Assembly: GCA_027449885.1 (NCBI GenBank)
Contig: DAIDKS010000013.1
Coordinates: forward strand, 1 to 33,772
From: Acidimicrobiaceae bacterium
GTDB lineage: Bacteria > Actinomycetota > Acidimicrobiia > Acidimicrobiales > RAAP-2
Reading direction: 5' to 3'
Length of the DNA: 33,772 nucleotides
The notes under the pieces were generated by a model, which was not told the DNA's origin, searched no databases, and saw nothing but the letters and a program-made list of their open reading frames with translations. Below, one piece after another: positions 8,035 to 14,884 of this stretch. Numbering within the stretch: the stretch's first letter is position 1; every line of letters starts with the position of its first letter. Both the position numbers and the translations under genes were made by a program.

Positions 8035-9492
8035 CTATTCGGGGATCAGGTACCAGAAGGGGCGGGCCTTGGCCTTGTAGATGAAGAGCACGTGGAGCAT
8101 GTACTTGATCCAGTGCCCCGCGAGGCCGATCTCCCCGAAGGTGTCCTTGGTCGAGCGGCCCGTCGCCGGGAAGCGCTCGTAGTCCGGCACCACCGGGTAC
8201 ATCGTCATCGAGGCGGCCGTCCCCTTGCGCAGGCCGACCCCCGACGAGGCGACGCAGGCCGCGCCCATGTCGGACATCGAGGCCTGGTGGGAGGCGGCGT
8301 TCTGGCCCTTGGTGATCCGGTCGACGATGGTCATGGCCACCGTCTTGCCCATGACGCCCGAGGGCATGCCGGTGCGCGGCGGCGAGGGCGCGATCACCGT
8401 GCCGTTGGGGCTGGTACGGGGGCGCGAGATCTGGTGGGGCGGCGCGAAGGCGATCCCCACGCCGAAGACGTTGGTGAAGCGCGAGCTCTCGTAGGTGCTC
8501 GGCCAGTCCTTCGCGCTCCACTCCTCGTAGGTGCGAGCCGTGTAGTCGGCGTCGACCTTCATGAAGCCGCTCGGGGCGAAGACCTCGCTCGTGATGTCTT
8601 GACCCTCGCGGTCGAAGGCGGCGAGGTCGGCGCCCCGGAAGGGCGGCAGGAGCATCGCGAAGTCGAAGGGCAGCTCGTTCTTCGATCCGTCGAGCTGCTC
8701 GTAGTGGATGACCCCGGGCTCGACCTTCTCCACGTGGGCCTGGACGACGGCCTTCACGTCGCGCTCGCGAAAGAGCGACTCGGTCCAGATCTTGCTCGTC
8801 GTCTCGAAGCCGTTCTGGGTGAAGACCATGCCGCCCACCCCGAAGTCCCCGAGCTCGTACTCGTTGGTGAGGTAGACGATCTCGGCCTGGTCGCGCACCC
8901 CGGCGACGCGCAGCTCGTGCTCGACGTTGAAGGTGTACTCGAAGGCCGCGCCCTCGCAGGTGCAGGTCCCGTGGCCCACGCCGACCACCAGGCGCTGGCG
9001 CTGGCCCTGACGCATCTTGGCGATGGCCTCGGAGAGGGCCGCCGACGCGTCGACGGCGTGGGCCGGCGTGCAGACCGAGACGGTGTTCCCGTCGGGTCCG
9101 AGGCCGGGGGTCGCGGCGAAGTTGAGCTTCGGGCCGGTCGCGTTGATCAGGTAGTCGTAGGTGATGGTGGCGACCTCGCCGTTGCGGGCCGGGTCGGTGT
9201 AGCGGACCGTCACGTGGGGCGAGGCCTCCTCCGCCGAGCCCTCGGGGTGCAGTTCGGTGGCGAGGGCCTGGTGGAAGGTGATCCCCTTGCGGCGGTAGAT
9301 GGGGGCGAGGGGGAAGGTCACCTCGTCGGTCGTCATCTTCCCCACCCCGACCCAGATGTTCGAGGGGATCCAGTTCCACTTGGAGTTCGGGGAGACGACG
9401 ACGACCTCGTGACGCCGTCCGAGGCGACGTCGCAGGTGCAGGGCCGCCGTGTGGCCCGAAATGCCCGCTCCCAGAATCACGACCTTCGCCAT
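8035..9492 (-). CDS. sqr: Sulfide:quinone oxidoreductase-family flavoprotein
   Basis: The protein has 485 residues. An N-terminal FAD motif, VVILGAGISGHTAALHLRRRL, is followed by the WNWIPSNIWVGVG segment typical of SQR/FCSD flavoproteins. Candidate redox cysteines are Cys141, Cys177/Cys179 (in GTCTCEGAAFEY) and Cys413. The last 25 residues (HWIKYMLHVLFIYK...) form an amphipathic or hydrophobic tail suited to monotopic membrane attachment. Such enzymes oxidise sulfide to sulfane sulfur and pass electrons to the quinone pool. The ATG at 9492 is preferred because GGAAGGGG lies 6 nt upstream and the FAD motif begins at residue 4; the frame runs further but would add about 40 unrelated residues. 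It is first in the sulfide-linked gene run. The exact SQR type cannot be fixed by eye. Confidence 0.9.
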   Translation of the reverse strand: MAKVVILGAGISGHTAALHLRRRLGRRHEVVVVSPNSKWNWIPSNIWVGVGKMTTDEVTFPLAPIYRRKGITFHQALATELHPEGSAEEASPHVTVRYTDPARNGEVATITYDYLINATGPKLNFAATPGLGPDGNTVSVCTPAHAVDASAALSEAIAKMRQGQRQRLVVGVGHGTCTCEGAAFEYTFNVEHELRVAGVRDQAEIVYLTNEYELGDFGVGGMVFTQNGFETTSKIWTESLFRERDVKAVVQAHVEKVEPGVIHYEQLDGSKNELPFDFAMLLPPFRGADLAAFDREGQDITSEVFAPSGFMKVDADYTARTYEEWSAKDWPSTYESSRFTNVFGVGIAFAPPHQISRPRTSPNGTVIAPSPPRTGMPSGVMGKTVAMTIVDRITKGQNAASHQASMSDMGAACVASSGVGLRKGTAASMTMYPVVPDYERFPATGRSTKDTFGEIGLAGHWIKYMLHVLFIYKAKARPFWYLIPE

Positions 9493-9533
9493 GCTCGCCC
9501 CTTCCGACGCGCTACCGTCGCGCCTCGTGGAAG

Positions 9534-9562
9534 AGTATACCCCCCGGGGTATGTCCGCGCAA
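9534..9562 (-). promoter_or_regulatory. SQR promoter (-35 TTGCGC, -10 TATACT)
   Basis: On the reverse strand TTGCGC (9562-9557) and TATACT (9539-9534) are separated by exactly 17 nt. The -10 box is the most consensus-like in the window. Transcription would start near 9527 and give a leader of about 35 nt ending in the GGAAGGGG ribosome site of the SQR gene. A palindromic operator occupies the spacer and the first half of the -10 box. Confidence 0.7.
9537..9552. promoter_or_regulatory. GC-tract palindrome, probable operator of the CstR-like repressor
   Basis: ATACCCC-CC-GGGGTAT is a perfect 7-bp inverted repeat with a 2-nt centre. CsoR-family repressors are known to bind such A/T-flanked G/C tracts. 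It overlaps the -10 box and fills the spacer of the SQR promoter, so binding would block RNA polymerase. The gene for a CsoR/CstR-family protein is two genes downstream, which implies autoregulation. The link is inferred from position and motif type. Confidence 0.65.
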
Positions 9563-9664
9563 CCGATCCGGCCGGGTCTCGGGTCGCCCCGGGAGGGAGG
9601 CGGAACCGACAAGTTCGGCGAGTCGCTCGTCGACGCGAGCCCGGTCCCACGGCCCCGGCGCCGG

Positions 9665-9734
9665 GCCGGTGGCGATTATTCCGTGGAGTCTTCTCCAGAT
9701 TTGGTCTATTTTCCATGGAATAATCGCCACCGGC
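9665..9734. repeat. Long inverted repeat with 22-bp arms and a 26-nt loop
   Basis: The arm 9665-9686 (GCCGGTGGCGATTATTCCGTGG) matches the reverse complement of 9713-9734 at 21 of 22 bases; the one difference allows a G-U pair. The core GGCGATTATTCC is much richer in A/T than its surroundings. It lies downstream of the homospermidine synthase stop and could form a very stable hairpin. No T tract follows the stem on either strand (the only T run is inside the loop), so it is not a standard terminator. A miniature mobile element or terminal-repeat remnant is possible. Confidence 0.7.
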
Positions 9735-9845
9735 TCCACCCCGGGACCCGAGGGGCACCGCGAAACCACCCTCCTCGCTCGCCGCGGTCGCGAGTCCGCT
9801 CGACGCGACGACGCCGGAGATCGGGCGACGCGTCGGGCGGGTCGA

Positions 9846-11306
9846 CTAGGGGTTCACCTGGAAGTTGGTGAACTGCCAGGGGTCCTCGGCGTCGACCTCC
9901 CGGCCCGACCAGCGATCGAACCAGTCGGTGCGGGTCGAGACGGGGTCCCAGTCGATCGGACCCGACCAGGTCGTGCCCACGTACGGCTCGGCGACCGCGA
10001 GGACCTCGTCGTAGGGGATCTCGTCGGGGACCCGCACCCCGGCGCGGGGGACGCGGATGAGCCAGTCGAGGGCCCCGAGGATCGAGGCCGCGACCTGGAC
10101 CGTCGTCGCGCTCTGGTGCGGGGCGACGGCCCGGGCCTCCTCGATCGAGGTCTGCATGCCCGTCCACCACGCGCGGTACGGGTGTCCCATCAAGAGCACG
10201 CCCAGCTCGTCGCGACCCGAGACGATGTCGTCGTTCATGATCCGCTGGCGCTCGGGGTAGGCGTAGTCGTTCCCCTGGAGCTCGACGAAGCTGGCCCAGG
10301 CGAGGTCGCTCGGGCAGTAGGCGTAGTGCACCGTGGGCCGGTAGACGGGCCGGCCCTCGGACCAGACCGTCAGGTGGTCGCAGATCGTGAAGGCCTCGCC
10401 GTGGCGGATGACCATGCCCACGATCGGGCCCGAGGGCGTGACCGAGCGCACCAGGGTCTGATGGGCCATCTGGGCGAGGCAGATCTGGTTGAGCGGCCCC
10501 TCGCCCTCGTGGACGTAGGCGAGGCGGGGCAGGCGCTTCTCGTGGGTCCCCCACCCCATCTCGGCCGGCGCGACGCCCTCTTCGTAGAAGCCGTCGACGC
10601 TCCAGGTGTTGACGAACTCGCCGACCTCCTTGGGGCGCGACGACACCTGGGTGTCGCGCTCGGCGATGTGGATGGCCTTGACCTCGAGCGCGTGGGCCAG
10701 GTCGTTGAAGCGGCCCTCGGCGAGGGCCGCCTCGATCGCGTCGCGGCGATCGGCGAGCAGGCCGTCGGCGAGGACTCGCTCGGCGATCTCGACGAGTCCG
10801 CGCTTCACGAAGTGGCTCACCAGTCCGGGGTTGGCCCCGTGCTCGACGACGGCGCTCGGGCCCTCGTTGTCACCCCAGGCGGCGATCTGTCGGCGCAGGG
10901 CCATGTGACGCCCGTAGAGGGTGCGCGCCTGGGGGCTGAGCGACCCGGCGTCCTCGTAGGGGTCCCACACCTCGACCGAGGTGTTGAGGTAGCGCACGTC
11001 GTTCGCGCGGCACCAGTCGAGGAGCTCGGTCAGTCCGATGTTCCACGCCAGGTCGACGAGGAGGTCCCCCGGCCCGAGGTGATCGCTCAGCACCTGCTCG
11101 AGGTTCTCGCGGGTGACCTCGGCCTCAGAGTACCGAACGCCCCGCTCGAGCGAGTCCGCGATGCGTGATCGGTTGTCCCGGCTCTCGAGCACCGTGACGG
11201 TACTCGGATCGAGGGAGAAGTGATCGAGCAGCATCGGCAGGAGACACTGCGCCACGGATCCACACCCCAGGACGAGGACACGACCAGGCAGACGGCGTTC
11301 GGTCAA
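9846..11306 (-). CDS. hss: Homospermidine synthase
   Basis: The 486-residue protein begins with a nucleotide-binding motif (VLVLGCGSVAQCLLPMLL) and has the features I associate with bacterial homospermidine synthase: LVDLAWNIGLTELLDWC, RYLNTSVEVWDPY, VEHGANPGLVSHFVKRGL and EMGWGTHEKRLP. The family makes homospermidine from putrescine (and/or spermidine), using NAD as a bound hydride shuttle. The start is a TTG at 11306, about 6 nt after AAGAAGG, with the dinucleotide fold right behind it. Its distance from the mycofactocin-type SDR gene is 71 nt on the same strand, with a strong hairpin in that gap. A GTG at 11325 is in a different frame. Confidence 0.93.
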   Translation of the reverse strand: MTERRLPGRVLVLGCGSVAQCLLPMLLDHFSLDPSTVTVLESRDNRSRIADSLERGVRYSEAEVTRENLEQVLSDHLGPGDLLVDLAWNIGLTELLDWCRANDVRYLNTSVEVWDPYEDAGSLSPQARTLYGRHMALRRQIAAWGDNEGPSAVVEHGANPGLVSHFVKRGLVEIAERVLADGLLADRRDAIEAALAEGRFNDLAHALEVKAIHIAERDTQVSSRPKEVGEFVNTWSVDGFYEEGVAPAEMGWGTHEKRLPRLAYVHEGEGPLNQICLAQMAHQTLVRSVTPSGPIVGMVIRHGEAFTICDHLTVWSEGRPVYRPTVHYAYCPSDLAWASFVELQGNDYAYPERQRIMNDDIVSGRDELGVLLMGHPYRAWWTGMQTSIEEARAVAPHQSATTVQVAASILGALDWLIRVPRAGVRVPDEIPYDEVLAVAEPYVGTTWSGPIDWDPVSTRTDWFDRWSGREVDAEDPWQFTNFQVNP

Positions 11307-11318
11307 TTAGGGCCTTCT

Positions 11319-11356
11319 TTCTCACCCCGCGGCGCGGACGCGCCGGGGGGTGAGAA
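11319..11356. terminator. Strong hairpin between the SDR gene and hss
   Basis: The 17-nt arms 11319-11335 and 11340-11356 pair except at one position (11329) around a GGAC loop. It lies in the 71-nt gap after the SDR stop and directly before the hss ribosome site on the reverse strand. No T run follows, as is common in GC-rich actinobacteria. It may reduce read-through from the mycofactocin operon, stabilise an mRNA end, or control access to the hss start. Confidence 0.55.
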
Positions 11357-11377
11357 GGCTACTGCGCGCTCGACTCC

Positions 11378-12163
11378 TCAGGCGACCGTCATGCCGGCGT
11401 CGACGCGCAGGTCGGCCCCGGTCACCCCCGAGGCGGCCGGGGAGCAGAGCCACGCGACGGCGCTCGCGACCTCGGCGGGCTCGAGGAGGCGGCCGAGGGG
11501 CTGCTGGGCCGCGAAGGCCTGGGGGTCGCTCAGCCCGTAGACGCGGGCCGAGGCCTCGAGGGCCGCGGTGCGGGTCGAGCCCGGACTGACGGTGTTCGCC
11601 GTCACGCCGTGCTCGGCGAGGTCCATCGCGAGGCCCTTCACGAGGCCGACGACGGCGTGCTTCGCCGCCGAGTAGGCGGCCAGGTGGCGCAGTCCCAGGG
11701 TCCCGGCGGCCGACGCGATGGCCACGACGCGCGGGTGGTTCGCGGCGCCCCGCTCGATGAGAGCAGGGACGGCCGCTCCGACCAGTCGGCGCACCCCGAG
11801 GACGTTCACCGACCAGCAGGCGTCGAGAGCCGCGTCGTCGACGAGCCACAGGGGCCCACCGCCCGCGACGACCCCGGCCGCGGCGACGACGGCGTCGAGG
11901 TGACCGAAGTGGCGCACCGCCGTCTCGACGGCGAGGGCCATGTCGGCGGCGCTGCGCACGTCACCGACGAGGCCGAGGACCTCGTCGCCGTGGCGGGCGA
12001 CGACGTTGTCGAGGTCGGCCGGCGTCGCCATGGGGTAGGGAACGCCGGGCAGGTCGCGACAGCGGTCCACCGCGACGACCCGGTACCCGTCCTCCACGAG
12101 GGCGTCCACCACCGCCGCGCCGATCCCCCGGGCCGCCCCGGTGACGACGGCGACCCGGCTCAC
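11378..12163 (-). CDS. Mycofactocin-dependent short-chain dehydrogenase/reductase
   Basis: The protein has 261 residues. The NAD-binding motif TGAARGIG is at residues 8-15, with catalytic Ser151, Tyr164 and Lys168 (YSAAK). After the second strand there is an extra segment, RCRDLPGVPYPMATPADLDN, of the kind found in mycofactocin-coupled SDRs. The SPGSTRT motif at 193-199 and the VTGADLRVDAGM ending also fit. In that family NAD(H) is bound tightly and mycofactocin is thought to accept the electrons. GTG at 12163 overlaps the mftD stop (GTGA), so it is cotranslated with the cofactor genes. The substrate is unknown. Confidence 0.88.
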   Translation of the reverse strand: MSRVAVVTGAARGIGAAVVDALVEDGYRVVAVDRCRDLPGVPYPMATPADLDNVVARHGDEVLGLVGDVRSAADMALAVETAVRHFGHLDAVVAAAGVVAGGGPLWLVDDAALDACWSVNVLGVRRLVGAAVPALIERGAANHPRVVAIASAAGTLGLRHLAAYSAAKHAVVGLVKGLAMDLAEHGVTANTVSPGSTRTAALEASARVYGLSDPQAFAAQQPLGRLLEPAEVASAVAWLCSPAASGVTGADLRVDAGMTVA

Positions 12164-13332
12164 GCGCCGAGGTCCCGGCGAAAGGACGGGGGCATCACCA
12201 CGTCGGCGGTCGTGAGCTCGGCGACCGAGGAGCGCCCGAGGCCCCGCAGGACGCTCGTCATCCCGCCGCGCAGGATGTCGAGGACGTTCTCCGCGCCGGC
12301 CTGGCCGTTGGCGGCGAGACCCCAGAGCGAGGCCCGTCCGATCATGACGGCCCGGGCGCCCAGCGCGAGGGCCTTCACCACGTCGCCGCCGCGGCGAACC
12401 CCGCCGTCGAGGAGGACCTCGACGCGGTCCCCGACGGCCTCGGCCACCGCCGGCAGCGCGCGCAGGGAGGCCGGGGTCGAGTCGAGGTTGTTGCCGCCGT
12501 GGTTGGAGACCGAGAGGGCCGTCGCCCCGAGGTCCGCCACGCGGCGCGCGTCGTCGACCCGCGAGACGCCCTTCACCATGAAGGGACCGTCCCACTGCGC
12601 CCGCAGCCAGGCGAGGTCGTCCCAGCTCGGCGGCGGGCTCTGCATCCACTCGCCGTAGGCGCCGAAGAAGGTGGGCGCCGGCTCGTCGCCCACGGTCATG
12701 TTGGGCGTCGTGAGGGGCGGCAGGGCGCCGGTGCGCACGAAGGACCAGAGCCACGCCGGGCGCGAGAGCCCCTGGGGGGCGAGGCGCAGGAGGGCCCGCC
12801 AGTCCATGCGCTCGGGGATCCACGGGCTCCCCCAGTCGCGCCCGTGGGCGAAGCTCCAGTCGAGGGTCACGATGATCCCCCGCGCCCCCGCGGCGCGGGC
12901 GCGCTCGAGGCGCGCGACCATCGCCTCGCGGCTCCCCGACCAGTAGAGCTGGAAGAGGACCGGGGCGCCGGTCGCCGTCACCTCCTCGATGGGGCGCGAC
13001 GCGAAGGAGCTGAGGCCCATCGCGATCCCGCGGTTCACCGCGGCGCGCGCGAGGGCCACCTCGCCGTCGGGGTGGACGGCCTGCACGCCGGTCGGCGAGA
13101 TGAGGACGGGCATCGCGAGGTCGAGGCCCATCACCCTCGTCGTGAGGTCGGGCGCGGCCGTGAGCCCGGCCACGTGCGGCGCGAATCCCAGCTCGGCGAA
13201 GGCCGCCTGATTGTCCGCGAGCGTTCGACCGGCCTCCGACCCCGCGATGAGGGCGCCGTACACCGAGCTCGGGAGTCGCCGCTTCGCCCGACGCTGCGCC
13301 ACCGCCACGGTCTCGAACCAGCCCTGAGCCAC
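12160..13332 (-). CDS. mftD: MftD, FMN-dependent mycofactocin biosynthesis oxidase
   Basis: The 390-residue TIM-barrel protein is of the lactate/glycolate oxidase family. Lys254 (FMVKGV), His278 in SNHGGNNLDSTPA, and the FMN-phosphate loops DGGVRRGGDVVKAL (309-322) and IGRASLWG are in place. In the known pathway MftD oxidatively deaminates the Val-Tyr-derived intermediate AHDP to premycofactocin, creating the redox-active α-keto amide. The GTG start has AGGAGGGG shortly upstream. It follows mftC by 24 nt and overlaps the SDR gene. Confidence 0.94.
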   Translation of the reverse strand: MAQGWFETVAVAQRRAKRRLPSSVYGALIAGSEAGRTLADNQAAFAELGFAPHVAGLTAAPDLTTRVMGLDLAMPVLISPTGVQAVHPDGEVALARAAVNRGIAMGLSSFASRPIEEVTATGAPVLFQLYWSGSREAMVARLERARAAGARGIIVTLDWSFAHGRDWGSPWIPERMDWRALLRLAPQGLSRPAWLWSFVRTGALPPLTTPNMTVGDEPAPTFFGAYGEWMQSPPPSWDDLAWLRAQWDGPFMVKGVSRVDDARRVADLGATALSVSNHGGNNLDSTPASLRALPAVAEAVGDRVEVLLDGGVRRGGDVVKALALGARAVMIGRASLWGLAANGQAGAENVLDILRGGMTSVLRGLGRSSVAELTTADVVMPPSFRRDLGA

Positions 13333-13356
13333 GTCCCCTCCTACTCGCGCCCGAGA

Positions 13357-14466
13357 CTAGCGACCGACGGCCGGGAGTCGACGCGAGTGATCGACCTCGC
13401 TCGTCGGTCGCACGCGCCGACGCGGCAGGGCGAGGGCGACCTCGCCGGCGCCGTGGACGCACTCGGGGTCGGGGTCGTCGAGCTCGAGGCCGGTGAAGAA
13501 CTTGGCCGCGAGGCAACCGCCCCGGCAGGCGTCGTAGCTCCCGCAGCTGACGCAGGCCCCGGCACTGCCCGCCCCGCGCAGGTCGGTGAAGACGGGACTC
13601 TCGCGCCAGGCCCGCGCGAGTCCCCCCTCGCGGACGTTGCCGGCGCGGAAGCGTTCGTGGATGACGAAGGGGCAGGCGTAGACGTCGCCCACCGGGTCGA
13701 CCAGGCAGACCACCCGACCCGCCCCGCAGAGGTTGAGGCCCTCGAGGGGGTCGCCGAGGGCCGAGAGGTGGAAGAACGAGTCCCCGGTGAGGGTGCCGGG
13801 GTGCTCGCACAGCCACCGGTAGAGCTCGCGGGACTGCTCGCGCGTCGGGTGCAGCGTCTCCCAGACGTCGGCCCCACGCCCCGAGGGACGCAGCCGCGTG
13901 AGGCGCAGCTCGGCCCCGTACCCCTGGGCCAGCTCGGCGAAGGCGTCGAGCTGACCGACGTTGTCGCGGGTCACGACGACCGAGACCTTGAAGGGCCCGA
14001 ATCCGGCCGTCGCCAGGTTCTCCATCGCCCGGCGGGCCGCGGCGTAGCTGCCCGGACCGCGGAGGCGGTCGTTGGTGGCCTCGTCGGCCCCGTCGAGGGA
14101 GATCTGGACGTCGAGGTAGTCGAGGGCGGCCAGCCGCTCGGCCGCCCGGGCGTCGAGGCGCGTCCCGTTGGTGGAGAACTTCACGCCGATGCGCCGCTCG
14201 ATGGCGTACTCGACGAGCTCGAAGAAGTCGCCGCGGATCATCGGCTCGCCCCCGCCGATGTTGATGTAGAAGACGCGCATCGCGGCGATCTCGTCGATGA
14301 GGGCCCGCGCCTCGGACGTCGTGAGTTCGCGGGGGTCCCGACGCCCCGAGGAGGAGAGGCAGTGGGCGCACGCGAGGTTGCAGCCGTAGGTCAGCTCCCA
14401 GGTCAGGCAGATGGGGGCGCCGAGCCCGCCCTCCAGGCGATCGCGCAGTCCGCTCTCAAGTGCCAC
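13357..14466 (-). CDS. mftC: MftC, radical SAM mycofactocin maturase
   Basis: The protein has 369 residues. The radical SAM cluster motif CNLACAHC supplies Cys29, Cys33 and Cys36, and INIGGGEP (around 69-76) is the SAM-binding GGE motif. The C-terminal third is a Cys-rich SPASM region (LNLCGAG, VYACPF, CVSCGSYDACRGGC) that binds auxiliary Fe-S clusters. MftC oxidatively decarboxylates the C-terminal Tyr of MftA and then forms a Val-Tyr C-C bond. GTG at 14466 overlaps the end of mftB by 11 nt, so translation is coupled. Confidence 0.95.
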   Translation of the reverse strand: MALESGLRDRLEGGLGAPICLTWELTYGCNLACAHCLSSSGRRDPRELTTSEARALIDEIAAMRVFYINIGGGEPMIRGDFFELVEYAIERRIGVKFSTNGTRLDARAAERLAALDYLDVQISLDGADEATNDRLRGPGSYAAARRAMENLATAGFGPFKVSVVVTRDNVGQLDAFAELAQGYGAELRLTRLRPSGRGADVWETLHPTREQSRELYRWLCEHPGTLTGDSFFHLSALGDPLEGLNLCGAGRVVCLVDPVGDVYACPFVIHERFRAGNVREGGLARAWRESPVFTDLRGAGSAGACVSCGSYDACRGGCLAAKFFTGLELDDPDPECVHGAGEVALALPRRRVRPTSEVDHSRRLPAVGR

Positions 14467-14722
14467 TGACGATCCCCGACTCCGCGAGGTCCTCGAGGGC
14501 GCGGACGACGCGCTCGCGCGCGGCCTCGGGGACCTCGGCCAGGGCCTCCTCCATCGACGGGTACTCCCCGAGTCGCTCGAGCAGGCGGGCGAGGGCCGCC
14601 GACTTCACGACGACGAGACGGCGAGTGCCGTGGTGGTAGGCCAGCGCCCCGAAGGGCTCGTCCCGTAGAGAGACCTCGGGGCTGAGCCGCCACGCGGCTC
14701 GCCGGTCGATGGTCGAGGGCAC
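14456..14722 (-). CDS. mftB: MftB, precursor-binding (RRE) chaperone
   Basis: The 88-residue PqqD-like protein has the layout WRLSPEVSLRDEPFGALAYHHGTRRLVVVKS followed by two short helices. This is the three-strand, three-helix RiPP recognition element that holds the MftA leader for MftC. The GTG at 14722 lies 4 nt after the mftA stop; there is no separate strong ribosome site, so reinitiation after mftA is likely. Length and order (mftA-B-C-D) match known loci. Confidence 0.92.
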   Translation of the reverse strand: MPSTIDRRAAWRLSPEVSLRDEPFGALAYHHGTRRLVVVKSAALARLLERLGEYPSMEEALAEVPEAARERVVRALEDLAESGIVSGT

Positions 14723-14726
14723 GGAG

Positions 14727-14819
14727 CTAGTAGACGCCGCAGAGGCCGTCGATCGACACCTCCTCGACGAGCACCTCGTCGATCTCGTCCCACTCGGTCG
14801 TCTCGGTCGCGATGGTCAC
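14727..14819 (-). CDS. mftA: MftA, mycofactocin precursor peptide (30 residues)
   Basis: The peptide is 30 residues: an acidic leader (TEWDEIDEVLVEEVS) and the core IDGLCGVY at the end. The C-terminal Val-Tyr pair is the part MftC turns into the cofactor. The usual core reads IDGMCGVY; here Leu replaces Met, away from the reactive pair. The GTG at 14819 was chosen because GGGGGAGG lies 5 nt upstream and the resulting length matches known MftA. A CAGAAT box on the reverse strand (14842-14837) may be its -10 element. Confidence 0.95.
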   Translation of the reverse strand: MTIATETTEWDEIDEVLVEEVSIDGLCGVY

Positions 14820-14884
14820 GGTGCCTCCCCCGCCCCATTCTGCCAACTCTCGCCGGGTCGCGCGGGTCTCTGGGACACTGTCGC
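14820..14884. promoter_or_regulatory. Divergent mftA/mftF promoter region
   Basis: This 65-nt gap separates mftA (minus) from mftF (plus). On the minus strand CAGAAT (14842-14837) is a -10-like box ahead of the mftA ribosome site. On the plus strand GACACT (14874-14879) lies 5 nt before the mftF GTG, with no ribosome site, so mftF may be leaderless. No operator palindrome was seen and no mftR-type regulator gene is nearby. Confidence 0.4.

Larger units (their letters stand above)
9493..9845. other. 353-nt intergenic region between hss and the SQR gene
   Basis: No convincing gene is seen here. The part next to the SQR gene holds the SQR promoter and operator. The middle holds a long inverted repeat (9665-9734) in an unusually AT-rich patch. 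The part next to the hss stop (9740-9845) is GC-rich and shows nothing I can name. Open frames crossing this region look like by-products of the base composition. Confidence 0.6.

Noticed and set aside
9665..9734. Inverted repeat as a standard Rho-independent terminator of hss
   Set aside because: The loop is 26 nt, the T run is inside the loop and none follows the stem, so the usual form is missing.
9669..11168. Plus-strand frame running from the inverted repeat through hss
   Set aside because: It is antisense to homospermidine synthase; its opening only reflects the inverted repeat sequence.
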